This document shows, in pieces, positions 15,976-23,822 of a DNA stretch of 64,000 nucleotides. Position numbers and translations under genes: made by a program. Location of the stretch: NCBI RefSeq assembly GCF_000429045.1, contig NZ_AUBC01000012.1:1-64000 (forward strand), given 5' to 3'. Numbering within the stretch: the first letter of the stretch is position 1; each line of letters opens with the position of its first letter. The DNA is from Salinarimonas rosea DSM 21201 (GTDB lineage: Bacteria > Pseudomonadota > Alphaproteobacteria > Rhizobiales > Beijerinckiaceae). A model generated the notes under the pieces. It had not been told where the DNA came from and did no database searches. It saw only the letters and a program-made list of their open reading frames with translations.

Positions 15976-16338
15976 CTACCCGAACAGGGCGCGCGCGATC
16001 TTCGGCGCGTCGACGGGCTTGCCGCAGCGGACCACGTCACGGTAGCGGGACGGGATGCTGGCGGCGTCGTATCCCGTCGTGAAGACGAAGGGGATGCCGC
16101 GCTCCATCAGGGCGTCGGCGACGGGGAAGGCCATCTCGCCGCGCAGGTTGAGGTCGAGCACCGCCCCATCCAGCCGCACGGCGTCCTCGATGAGGTCGAG
16201 GGCGTCGTCGATGTCGCCGCTGGGTCCAACGACCTCCGCCCCCTTTTCCTCCAAGCCTCTGGCGAGATCTTCCGCCAGGAAGAACTCGTCCTCGACGACG
16301 AGGACCCTCCGGCCCTTCAGGCATCCCGTTTCGGTCAT
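15976..16338 (-). CDS. single-domain response regulator
   Basis: A 120-residue receiver domain without an output domain. The acidic pocket is in VLVVEDEFF (Asp17), the phospho-acceptor is Asp62 in AVLDLNLRG, the switch Thr is in FVFTTGYD and the conserved Lys in RCGKPVD. The ATG at 16338 overlaps the stop of the large histidine kinase gene (ATGA), so the two form a two-component pair. Such stand-alone receivers with HWE/HisKA_2 kinases usually feed phosphoryl relays. An upstream in-frame ATG at 16392 lies inside the kinase gene and is not needed. Confidence 0.88.
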   Translation of the reverse strand: MTETGCLKGRRVLVVEDEFFLAEDLARGLEEKGAEVVGPSGDIDDALDLIEDAVRLDGAVLDLNLRGEMAFPVADALMERGIPFVFTTGYDAASIPSRYRDVVRCGKPVDAPKIARALFG

Positions 16339-19300
16339 CGCGGCCTCCTCGTGCGCCGTTTCTTCTTGTCGAGCGGCAGGTCGATCGTGCAACGCGCGCC
16401 CGCCGGCCCGAGTTCGTAGCGCGTCTTCGCGCCGAGGGCGTAGGGAAGGGCGCGCTCGATCAGCTCACGCCCGTAGCCCCGGCGCCCCGGCTCCTCGTCG
16501 GCCGGTTCCTGGTCGACCCGGGCTTCCTCCCCCGGCGCCTCGGCCCCGATCTCGGTCCAGGTCAGGGCGAGCCGCCGGCCGCCGTCCTCCTCGTCGCAGA
16601 CGCGCCACGCCACGGTGAGGCGTCCGCCCTCGCGCGCCAGGGCGCCGTGCTTGCGCGCGTTGGTGGCGAGCTCGTGGAGGCCGAGCGCCAGCGTCTGCAC
16701 GATCGAGCTTCGCAGGCGAACGGGCGGACCGTCGAGCACGATCCGGCCACCGTCCCCGTCCGCCGCGCCGAGTGCGTCCAGTTCCAGGCGGATCAGGCTC
16801 TCGATGGTGACCGGCTCCTCCTCCGCGCGCGACAAGAGGCCCTGCACGCGCGCGAGCGCTTCCAGGCGATGGTCGAACTCGGCTCTGAACGCCTCGGTCG
16901 GCCCGGTCCGGGCCATGGTCTGTTGGGCGATCGAGCGCACCACCGCGATCAGGTTCCGGGTCCTGTGCTGGAGCTCGGCGACCATGACGTTCTGTCGCTC
17001 CTGAAGCTCCTTCAGCTCCTGCACGTCGGTGGTGGTGCCGAGCCATTCGATCACCCGGCCATCGTCGTCGAGGACCGGCGCGGCGCGGCTGTGATGCCAG
17101 AGATGCGCGCCGTCGCTGCCCCGCCGCACCCGGTACTCCACGTCGAGGCCGCCGGCGGGCGCGGCCCGGCTCCAGGCGTCCGTCGCGGCGGCGCGGTCGT
17201 CCGGGTGAACGGCGTCGAGCCAGCCGCGACCCAGGCTCTGATCCGCGCCTTGTCCGGTGAAGTCCTGCCATTGCGGGCTCGACCAGGTCCACCAGCCCTC
17301 GTCGCCGGAGCGCCAGACCAGCTGGGGGATGCCCTCCATCAACGTCTCGAGCTTCTGCTCGGTCTCGCGAACATCGGTGAAATCGTGCCCGATGCCGCCG
17401 ATCAGACGGACGTTGCCGGCCTCGTCGAAGATCGGGAAATCGGTGTTGCGGATCCAGCGCACGACGCCGTCGACGGGCCGGCGGATCCGGTACTCGAAGG
17501 TGACGTGCTCGCCGCCCCGAACGCGCGCCATCAGCCGCTCGATCCTCTCGCGGTCGTCGGGCTCGATGAGATCGAGCCAGTCACGGTAATTGTCGTCGGC
17601 TAGGGCCTCCTCGCGGGAGACGCCGTAGATGCGATCGAATGCGGAGGTCAGGTACTCCCATTGCAGGCTGCGGGCGTCGCGAATCCAAAGGACGTCCTGC
17701 GACGCCTCCCCGAACTGGCGCAGGCGCTCCTCGCTCTCGCGCAGCGCCGCCTCCGCACGCGCCCGTACCAGTTCCGCCCATAGCCGCTCCGTCACCTCGT
17801 GCACGAGCGAGACGTCCTCATCGGTCCAGCGGCGTGCCTCGTCCTGGTGAATGCTCACATTCACCTTCAGCTCTCCGTCGACGAGAAGCGGGACGGTAAG
17901 CAGCGCCTGCACGCCGATTTCCGAGATGGCGGCGAGATCGGGGCGCTCGAGGTCGGGATTGCTTGCATCATCGATGCGCACGGATAGGCCCGCCCGCAGG
18001 TCCTGAAGTATGCTCCCTTCATAGTCCTCCAGCCGCAGCACGGACGGAAAGGGCCGGGCGCCGTTGGCGAACCAGCCGTGAAAGATGTTGGCGATCCCCT
18101 TGGTTTCGTCGAACTCCGCGAACATGACGCGCGAGGCTTCGAGGCGCTCTCCGAGGAGGCGGGCCACGACTTTGATCACCGCGTCGGCATCCGAGTGGGC
18201 GCGCATGGCATCGCCAAGCGCCAGCAGGAACGCCTCTCGCTCCTGGCTCTTCCGCACGGCGATCTCGGTCCGGACCTTCTCCACCGCGACCCAGACCCGC
18301 TCCGCCGTCTCGCGGATCAGCTCCATCTCGAGATCGGTCCAGGGGTGCGTGTGCAGGTCGTGCACGGCCAGGATGGCGACGAGCCTGCCGCCGCGTATGA
18401 GCGGGATGCCGGCGCCCGCCCTGATCCCGTAGAAGGCGTAGGCTTCGCGCTCTTGCGGCGTGGGCCGCGGGTCCGTCAGGAGGTCGTCGCTTCTGAACGG
18501 GCGACCGGCCTCGAAGTCCTCCGCGACGAAGCTGCCGAACTGGCCGATGCGGTACTTCAGGTCGAGGAGCGGGAGGCCGTCGGCATAGCCGATGCCGTCC
18601 GCGGTGTAGTATTCGCCGCTCGCGTCGACCTCGTGGTACTGCGCGCGGCTGACGCCGAGATGCGGGCCGAGAAGCTGCATGGCCGCGGCCTTGATGTCGT
18701 TCGGCCGCTCGAGCCGCTGCAGGAGATCGCTGAGCCTCAACAGGAAGCCCTGCCGCTCCGCGCTCGCGCGCAGCGTTTCCTCGGCCTGCTTCCTCGAGGT
18801 GATGTCGTTGAAGACGATGGCGACGAAGCGCCCCTCCTCGTCGACGCGCGAGAAATAGACGTCGAACCAGCGATCGACGTCCTGCTGGTAGTCTTCCACC
18901 CGGATCGGCTCGCCGGTCTTGGCCACGCTCCTGTAGCGCTCCAGCCACACGTCCTCGACGCCGGGCAGCATGTCCGTCACCGACCGGCCCACGACGTCGG
19001 TGATCCCGCCTTGGCGTTCGTAGGCCGCGTTCACCTGACGGAAGATCATGTCGACGATCTCGCCATCGTCGTCGTAGATCATTTCCACGATGGCGAGGCC
19101 CTCGTCGATCTTGTCGAAGAGGGTGCGAAACTTGTTCTCACTTTGCCGGAGGGCCTCTTCGGCGCGCCTGCGCTCCGTAACGTCGGCAAAGAGCACCGCA
19201 ACGCGCCTGCTCTCCGGGTCGCCGATGCGGAAGATGTTGAGGTCGAAAATGCGATCGAGGACAGGCTCCTCCTCTTCGAGCCGTAGCGCTTCACCCGTCT

Positions 19301-21029
19301 CGACCACGCGGCCATAGATCTGCGCCCACCGGGGATTGGGCGAGCCCAACAGCTCCGTTGCGCGCTTCCCGACCGGGAACGGCATCGACGTGTGCTTCAT
19401 GAAAGCCGGGTTGACCTCCAGAAAGAAAAAATCCGACCATTCTCCGGCGTCGTTGCGGATGACCTCGACGACCGCGTAGGCCTCGTCCATGGCTTCGAAC
19501 AGGGTCCGATAGCGTTCCTCGCTTTGCCGCAGGGCGGTTTCGGCCTCTTTCCGTTCGGTCACGTCGCGCCAGAACGCGGCCAGACCTTCGGGTACCGGAA
19601 AAGCGCGCATCTCGAGCCATTTCACGCCGCCGCCCGGAAATTCATGGCGATGCTCGAGCGCAACGGGCTTCTGTTCGGCGAGGGCGCGCTTGTAGAGGCG
19701 CCCGAGTTCCGTTTCCTCGGAACCGGGGTAGGCCTCCCAATGGGTCCGCCCGCGGATCTCCTCCAGCGGGCGCCCGTCGAGCCTGAGCGCCGCCTCGTTC
19801 TGGGTGATGATGCGAAGATCGTGATCCATCAGGCCGAAGGCTTCGCCCATGCGATCGAGCACGTTGCGCAGCCGGAACTCCTTCTCGCGCAGCGCCTCCT
19901 CGGTAGCCTTCCGCCCCGTGACGTCGAGGACAACGCCGCGGATCAGCACCGGTCGCCGTTCGCCGTTCGCTTCCGTGAACTCGACCCTGCCGTTCACTTG
20001 AACCCAGCGCACCTCGCCGGCGGGCCGGACGATCCGGTGCTCGTGAGAGATGACGCCGCCATCGTGCGGATCGAGCGCCGTCGCAAACATGTCCGCGACG
20101 GCCTCTCTATCGCCGGGGTGGATGAAATCCGGCACGACACCGGCGGGCGTCGGCGGCCGGTCGTGCGGGTAGCCGAGAATGTCGCGCATCTCCGGCGACC
20201 AGTAGAGGGTCCCGGCGCGCCGATCCTCCTCGAAAACGCCGACCTTCGCCGCCTTCGCCACCTCCTTCAGGCGCGTCTCGCTCGACCGCAGCTCCGTGAC
20301 GTCCCGGATCGCCAGCAGGATCAGGTCCAGGTGATCGAGGCGCCGGCCGTTCAGCACCATTGCCCGCTCGCCGATCGTCTCGAAGCTGTGGGTAACCTCG
20401 TAGTCGTCGAAGCTGCTCTGCCGTGGCAGCACGTCCTCGAGGAGCCGGCGCAGCTCGGGGATGTCCCACTGGCCATTGCCGAGCTCGTAGAGCAGGCGGC
20501 CCTCCGTCTGCGCCGGCTCGACGCCGAAGGTCTCGTAGAACGCGGCGCTGGCGGAGCGGACGCGCAGGTCGGGGTCGAGGATCAGCAGCCCTTCGCGGAC
20601 GCTGTCGACGAGCTTGTCGGCCATCTCGATCCGCCCGATCAGCTCCGCGCGAAGCGATTCCCGCTCGGTGTCGTCGGAGATGGCGAGGAGGATCAAGTCG
20701 GGCGCCTCGGCGCGGGCGATCCGCCGCGCGCCGACATGCATGATGCGCCGGCCGATCCGCTCGAACGCGTGCTCGACGCGGTAGTCCGAGACGGTGTTCT
20801 TCTCGGGCAGGATCTCGCCGAGAAGGCGACGCAGCTCGGGGATGTCCCACTGCCCGTTGCCGAGATCGTAGACGAGGCGGCCTATGGTCTCCTCGCGGCT
20901 GACGCGGAACTGCCGCAGGAAGGCGTCGTTCGCGGTCTCCACACGCAGGTCCGCGTCCAGGGCCAGAAGCGGCAAGCGCACCGTCTCCAGGATGGCGCTG
21001 GAAAGCGCGTCGTCTTCCGGCAACGTCAT
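16335..21029 (-). CDS. multi-PAS/GAF hybrid sensor histidine kinase, HisKA_2/HWE type
   Basis: Cytoplasmic sensor kinase of 1564 residues with no obvious membrane segment. Approximate domain order: PAS 1-125, PAS 135-255, PAS 260-375, PAS 385-490, PAS 495-620, PAS 630-750, GAF 770-920, GAF 930-1090, PAS 1095-1220, PAS 1225-1345, dimerisation/phospho-acceptor 1350-1430 and HATPase 1440-1555. The H-box is ELQHRTRNLIAVVRS (His near 1357) and the N-box HELATNARKHG. The first two PAS domains look duplicated: both contain LGNGQWDIPELRRLL and are about 140 residues apart. Signals are unknown. It is coupled to a 39-codon gene upstream and a receiver gene downstream by ATGA overlaps. Confidence 0.88.
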   Translation of the reverse strand: MTLPEDDALSSAILETVRLPLLALDADLRVETANDAFLRQFRVSREETIGRLVYDLGNGQWDIPELRRLLGEILPEKNTVSDYRVEHAFERIGRRIMHVGARRIARAEAPDLILLAISDDTERESLRAELIGRIEMADKLVDSVREGLLILDPDLRVRSASAAFYETFGVEPAQTEGRLLYELGNGQWDIPELRRLLEDVLPRQSSFDDYEVTHSFETIGERAMVLNGRRLDHLDLILLAIRDVTELRSSETRLKEVAKAAKVGVFEEDRRAGTLYWSPEMRDILGYPHDRPPTPAGVVPDFIHPGDREAVADMFATALDPHDGGVISHEHRIVRPAGEVRWVQVNGRVEFTEANGERRPVLIRGVVLDVTGRKATEEALREKEFRLRNVLDRMGEAFGLMDHDLRIITQNEAALRLDGRPLEEIRGRTHWEAYPGSEETELGRLYKRALAEQKPVALEHRHEFPGGGVKWLEMRAFPVPEGLAAFWRDVTERKEAETALRQSEERYRTLFEAMDEAYAVVEVIRNDAGEWSDFFFLEVNPAFMKHTSMPFPVGKRATELLGSPNPRWAQIYGRVVETGEALRLEEEEPVLDRIFDLNIFRIGDPESRRVAVLFADVTERRRAEEALRQSENKFRTLFDKIDEGLAIVEMIYDDDGEIVDMIFRQVNAAYERQGGITDVVGRSVTDMLPGVEDVWLERYRSVAKTGEPIRVEDYQQDVDRWFDVYFSRVDEEGRFVAIVFNDITSRKQAEETLRASAERQGFLLRLSDLLQRLERPNDIKAAAMQLLGPHLGVSRAQYHEVDASGEYYTADGIGYADGLPLLDLKYRIGQFGSFVAEDFEAGRPFRSDDLLTDPRPTPQEREAYAFYGIRAGAGIPLIRGGRLVAILAVHDLHTHPWTDLEMELIRETAERVWVAVEKVRTEIAVRKSQEREAFLLALGDAMRAHSDADAVIKVVARLLGERLEASRVMFAEFDETKGIANIFHGWFANGARPFPSVLRLEDYEGSILQDLRAGLSVRIDDASNPDLERPDLAAISEIGVQALLTVPLLVDGELKVNVSIHQDEARRWTDEDVSLVHEVTERLWAELVRARAEAALRESEERLRQFGEASQDVLWIRDARSLQWEYLTSAFDRIYGVSREEALADDNYRDWLDLIEPDDRERIERLMARVRGGEHVTFEYRIRRPVDGVVRWIRNTDFPIFDEAGNVRLIGGIGHDFTDVRETEQKLETLMEGIPQLVWRSGDEGWWTWSSPQWQDFTGQGADQSLGRGWLDAVHPDDRAAATDAWSRAAPAGGLDVEYRVRRGSDGAHLWHHSRAAPVLDDDGRVIEWLGTTTDVQELKELQERQNVMVAELQHRTRNLIAVVRSIAQQTMARTGPTEAFRAEFDHRLEALARVQGLLSRAEEEPVTIESLIRLELDALGAADGDGGRIVLDGPPVRLRSSIVQTLALGLHELATNARKHGALAREGGRLTVAWRVCDEEDGGRRLALTWTEIGAEAPGEEARVDQEPADEEPGRRGYGRELIERALPYALGAKTRYELGPAGARCTIDLPLDKKKRRTRRPR

Positions 21030-21145
21030 TCACGGCCTTCCCGAGCGAGCGGCGTCGAGGCCCGGTGGTGCGCCAGCATGCGCCGCGCCATCTCGCCCTC
21101 GCCCGACCGCCGGGCGTCCGGCATCTCCATCGTTTCGTCCCGCAT
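21026..21145 (-). CDS. 39-residue small protein coupled to the histidine kinase
   Basis: A short frame begins at ATG 21145 behind AAGAGGG (about 4 nt spacing) and ends in TGA overlapping the kinase start (ATGA). It begins MRDETMEMPDARRSGEGEMA and has a charged, helical-looking middle (RRMLAHHRA). It could be a genuine microprotein or a leader that couples translation of the kinase. It does not resemble the anti-sigma factor NepR. Only the ribosome site and the overlap support it. Confidence 0.5.
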   Translation of the reverse strand: MRDETMEMPDARRSGEGEMARRMLAHHRASTPLAREGRE

Positions 21146-21289
21146 CGACCCTCTTGTTTCCGGCGTTCCACCGCCTGGATAACGCGCCACCGCCCATTAT
21201 CGCACACATTCGCCACATTTTTTCGTTCGGCCTCGTCGCGATCGGGCGGTGGGCGTGCATCGGGCCGGCGGTCGATGCGCCGCGCAGAT

Positions 21290-21682
21290 GCCGCGGGGCC
21301 GCCCTGGCGGGGAGGGCGGTCGAAAGACGGCGTAGGACCGCTACCGACCTGCCGGCGCCGAGGCGCTCCTCGAGTGAGTGCGTGCTCGTCGGCCGGACGA
21401 GATCGCTCGTCGCGCACGAGGTCCGGGCTGTCGATGCTTGCCTGGACATGCCAGGCGACGCCCGCGCACTCGCCCTGCTCAACCTCGCTGCCGAAGCGAG
21501 CTTGCGCCTGTGACTTGCCGACCCTTCCCGTCGGCGGCGTCTTCTCCGGGCAGCCGCTCCTCGGCCGAGCGAAGCGCGAGAGCACGGTCTGCTACCTCGG
21601 TGTCGAGATCGACCACGCGCTCGGTATCGCCGAGCGGGTCGAACTTCGAGAAGACCGGCCCGTGCTATTGTGTGAAGGCTAG
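21290..21682 (+). pseudogene. degenerate copy of the adjacent tyrosine recombinase
   Basis: The first part reads TATDLPAPRRSSSECVLVGR and PGDARALALLNLAAEASLRL, matching residues 2-58 of the intact recombinase at 21769. Another frame supplies the last 32 residues (AKRESTVCYLGVEIDHALGI). The middle part, with the catalytic Arg, Lys and His-x-x-Arg, is deleted, although the nucleophile Tyr region remains. Flanking bases upstream (GGCGGGGAGGGCGGTCG) and downstream (AAGACCGGCCCG) also match the intact copy, so this is a decayed tandem duplicate. Confidence 0.75.
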
Positions 21683-21768
21683 TTCGGGCCTCGATCGACG
21701 TCAGCCGCGTTGGAGTGGGTGCCCCAGGTGGGGCGCTTGCGGCGGGGAGGGCGGTCGGGAGACGACGC

Positions 21769-22392
21769 ATGACCGCCACCGATCTGCCCGCGCCCAAGCG
21801 TCCCTGGAACAAGGGTGTGCTCGTCGGCCAGAAGAGGCCCCTCATCGCACGCGAGGTCTGGGCGATACGTGTTCGCCTGGAGATGGCGGGCGACGCCCGC
21901 GAGCTCGCCCTCTTCAACCTCGCCATCGACAGCAAGCTGCGCGCCTGCGACCTGCTCGCGCTCGCCGTCGAGGACGTGTTCGCCGGCGGCCGCGCCAAGG
22001 ACCGCGCGACCGTCGTCCAGCGCAAGACGCGGCGACCGGTGCACTTCGAGATCTCGCCCCAGACGCGTACCTCTCTGGAAGGTTGGCTACGCCGGCGCCC
22101 GAGCGTGCCGTCGCGATACCTTTTCCCGAGCCGCGTCGCTCCCGGCGGGCATCTCTCGACGCGGCAGTACGCGCGCATCGTCCACCGCTGGATCCGGAGC
22201 ATCGGCCTCGACTCGACCGCGTACGGGACGCACACGATGCGCCGGACCAAGGCGTCCGCGATCTATAGAGCAACCAGCAACATCAGGGCGGTGCAGCTCC
22301 TGCTTGGCCACGCGAAGCTAGAGAGCACGGTCCGCTATCTCGGCGTGGAGATCGAGGACGCGCTTAGCATCGCCGAGCGGATCGAGCTTTGA
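21769..22392 (+). CDS. compact tyrosine recombinase/integrase
   Basis: Site-specific recombinase of 207 residues made almost only of the catalytic domain. The catalytic set is complete: Arg in DSKLRACDLL, Lys in VVQRKTRRPV, His-x-x-Arg in THTMRRTKAS, His in LLGHAKLES and the nucleophile Tyr in STVRYLGVE. There is no clear N-terminal SAM-like arm-binding domain beyond about 30 residues, as in FimB-like and many plasmid-borne alphaproteobacterial integrases. Start chosen at ATG 21769 behind CGGGAGA (7 nt). A degenerate copy lies directly upstream and small repeats lie downstream. Confidence 0.88.
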   Translation: MTATDLPAPKRPWNKGVLVGQKRPLIAREVWAIRVRLEMAGDARELALFNLAIDSKLRACDLLALAVEDVFAGGRAKDRATVVQRKTRRPVHFEISPQTRTSLEGWLRRRPSVPSRYLFPSRVAPGGHLSTRQYARIVHRWIRSIGLDSTAYGTHTMRRTKASAIYRATSNIRAVQLLLGHAKLESTVRYLGVEIEDALSIAERIEL

Positions 22393-22400
22393 GAAGATCG

Positions 22401-22430
22401 GCCCGGCGTGGGCGACGCCAGCGCCGGGCC
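22401..22430 (+). terminator. hairpin after the recombinase gene
   Basis: Inverted repeat GCCCGGCG / CGCCGGGC nine bases past the stop codon, with a partly self-complementary 13-nt loop. No T-run follows. Confidence 0.45.
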
Positions 22431-22469
22431 ATCACCGAAAAGGCGGCTTTGGGCCGATTCCGGCCATGA

Positions 22470-22504
22470 AGGGTCTTGACCCTGCATAACCTTGTGCATA
22501 ACCT
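22470..22504. repeat. palindrome plus tandem 10-bp repeats downstream of the recombinase
   Basis: AGGGTC-TT-GACCCT (22470-22483) is a perfect inverted repeat. It is followed by two copies of TGCATAACCT at 22483-22492 and 22495-22504, a 12-bp period. This AT-richer island differs from its surroundings. It could be a recombinase or regulator binding site; nothing proves either. The remaining bases up to 22775 contain only the hairpin at 22552 and no gene. Confidence 0.45.
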
Positions 22505-22551
22505 AACACAGCTGGCGGTCAAAAAAGCTTTGTAGATCAAAGGTTTTCGTC

Positions 22552-22582
22552 CGTGGCGTCGCCTCCCCTAGGGAGCGCCACG
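22552..22582 (-). terminator. bulged hairpin downstream of the sugar operon
   Basis: CGTGGCG (22552-22558) pairs with CGCCACG (22576-22582), and inside it CTCCC pairs with GGGAG, with a 4-nt bulge. It lies about 195 bases past the last gene of the minus-strand operon and could be its terminator; a T-rich stretch appears 20-30 bases further on. Confidence 0.35.
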
Positions 22583-22775
22583 GCGGCGAGAACCATCCGA
22601 AATTGACAGGGTTCTTTGCTTTCCAGGGGTTCTGGACGCGAGCCGCTACACGCGGCCGCTCCACCGGAGCCTCTGAACGGCAGGACGGACGACCCACCTC
22701 CAGAGCTCTCGGGGTCGGCCGGGATTTCGCTGCCGCCTCCCGTCGGACCTCGGGGGCATCCGGTGCTCCGCTTCG

Positions 22776-23822
22776 CTACGCCGAGGGTCGGATGTGCCTT
22801 CGCCGGGAGATCGCGATGCGGCGCTGGCGGAGGCTGTCGGCGAGCACGGCCACGAAGATGATCAATCCCTGCATGATCGGCTGGAGATAGAGGTTCACGC
22901 CCGCGAAGACGAGGCCCAGCTTGACGGTCTGGATCAGCGTCGCGCCGATCACCGCGCCCCAGGCGGAGCCGACGCCGCCGAACAGGCTCGCCCCGCCCAG
23001 CACGGCGGCCGCGATCACGTCGAACTCGCGGCCCTCGCCGAAGGCGGCGTCGAGCCGGCCGATCTGGGCGATGAGCACGAAGCCCGCGAGGGCGGCGCTC
23101 GCCGAGGAGACGACGTAGACGCTCCCCTTCACCACGCCGACCCGCACGCCCGCCTTGCGTGCGCCCTCCGCGTCGTTGCCGAGCGCGTAGATCTGCCGGC
23201 CGAAGGGCGTGCGCGACAGGACGACGTGGGCGGCGAGCGCCACGACGGCGAAGACCAGGATCGGGGTCGGGATGCCGAGCACCGAGGACAGGCCGAAGGC
23301 GCGCATCTCGGGCGCGAAGTCGAACTGGCGCGAGCTCGTCAGCCAGGTGCCGAAGCCGCGGAACAGGAACAGCGTCGCCAGCGTGACGATGAACGGGATC
23401 ACGTCGAAGCGCACGATGAAGAGCGCGTTGATCGCCCCCAATACCGCGCCCGCGCAGACGGCGACGACGAGCCCCGCGGGCACGCCGAGACCGAAGGCCT
23501 CCATCGCGAAGCCCGCGATCAGCGGCGCCAGATACATGACCGAGCCGACCGAGAGATCGATTCCCCCGGTGAGCAGGACGAAGGTCATGCCGATCGCGGC
23601 GATGCCGATGAAGGAGGCCTGCTTGACGACGTTGCCGAGGCTCTCGGGGGCGAGGAAGGCCGGCGACTGGATGCCGAAATACAGGATCACGGCGAGGAAG
23701 ATCAGGTAGGTCGCGTGCCGCAGCGCGAGGTCGAGGGCGACCTCGGACGGGCTCCGGCCGAGCGTGCGGGCGCCGAGCGGGCTCATGGGAGGGCTCGTGG
23801 GAGGGCTCGTGGGGCTGCTCAT
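22776..23822 (-). CDS. ribose-type ABC transporter permease, second of the operon
   Basis: Inner-membrane permease of 348 residues of the RbsC family. Landmarks are LLTGGIDLSVGSVMYLAP, DVIPFIVTLATLFLFRGFG, YALGNDAEGARKAGV and VLGGASLFGGVGSAW. The N-terminus carries a Ser/Pro/Thr repeat (SSPTSPPTSPPMSP) encoded by short direct repeats, a likely recent expansion. The start is fixed by an ATGA overlap with the ATPase gene. With the permease at 25315 it would form a heterodimeric channel. It is the last gene of the apiose-type operon. Confidence 0.9.
   Translation of the reverse strand: MSSPTSPPTSPPMSPLGARTLGRSPSEVALDLALRHATYLIFLAVILYFGIQSPAFLAPESLGNVVKQASFIGIAAIGMTFVLLTGGIDLSVGSVMYLAPLIAGFAMEAFGLGVPAGLVVAVCAGAVLGAINALFIVRFDVIPFIVTLATLFLFRGFGTWLTSSRQFDFAPEMRAFGLSSVLGIPTPILVFAVVALAAHVVLSRTPFGRQIYALGNDAEGARKAGVRVGVVKGSVYVVSSASAALAGFVLIAQIGRLDAAFGEGREFDVIAAAVLGGASLFGGVGSAWGAVIGATLIQTVKLGLVFAGVNLYLQPIMQGLIIFVAVLADSLRQRRIAISRRRHIRPSA

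Noticed and set aside
21026-21145. The 39-residue ORF as a NepR-type anti-sigma factor
   Set aside because: It lacks the conserved NepR helical core and no PhyR or EcfG gene is beside it.
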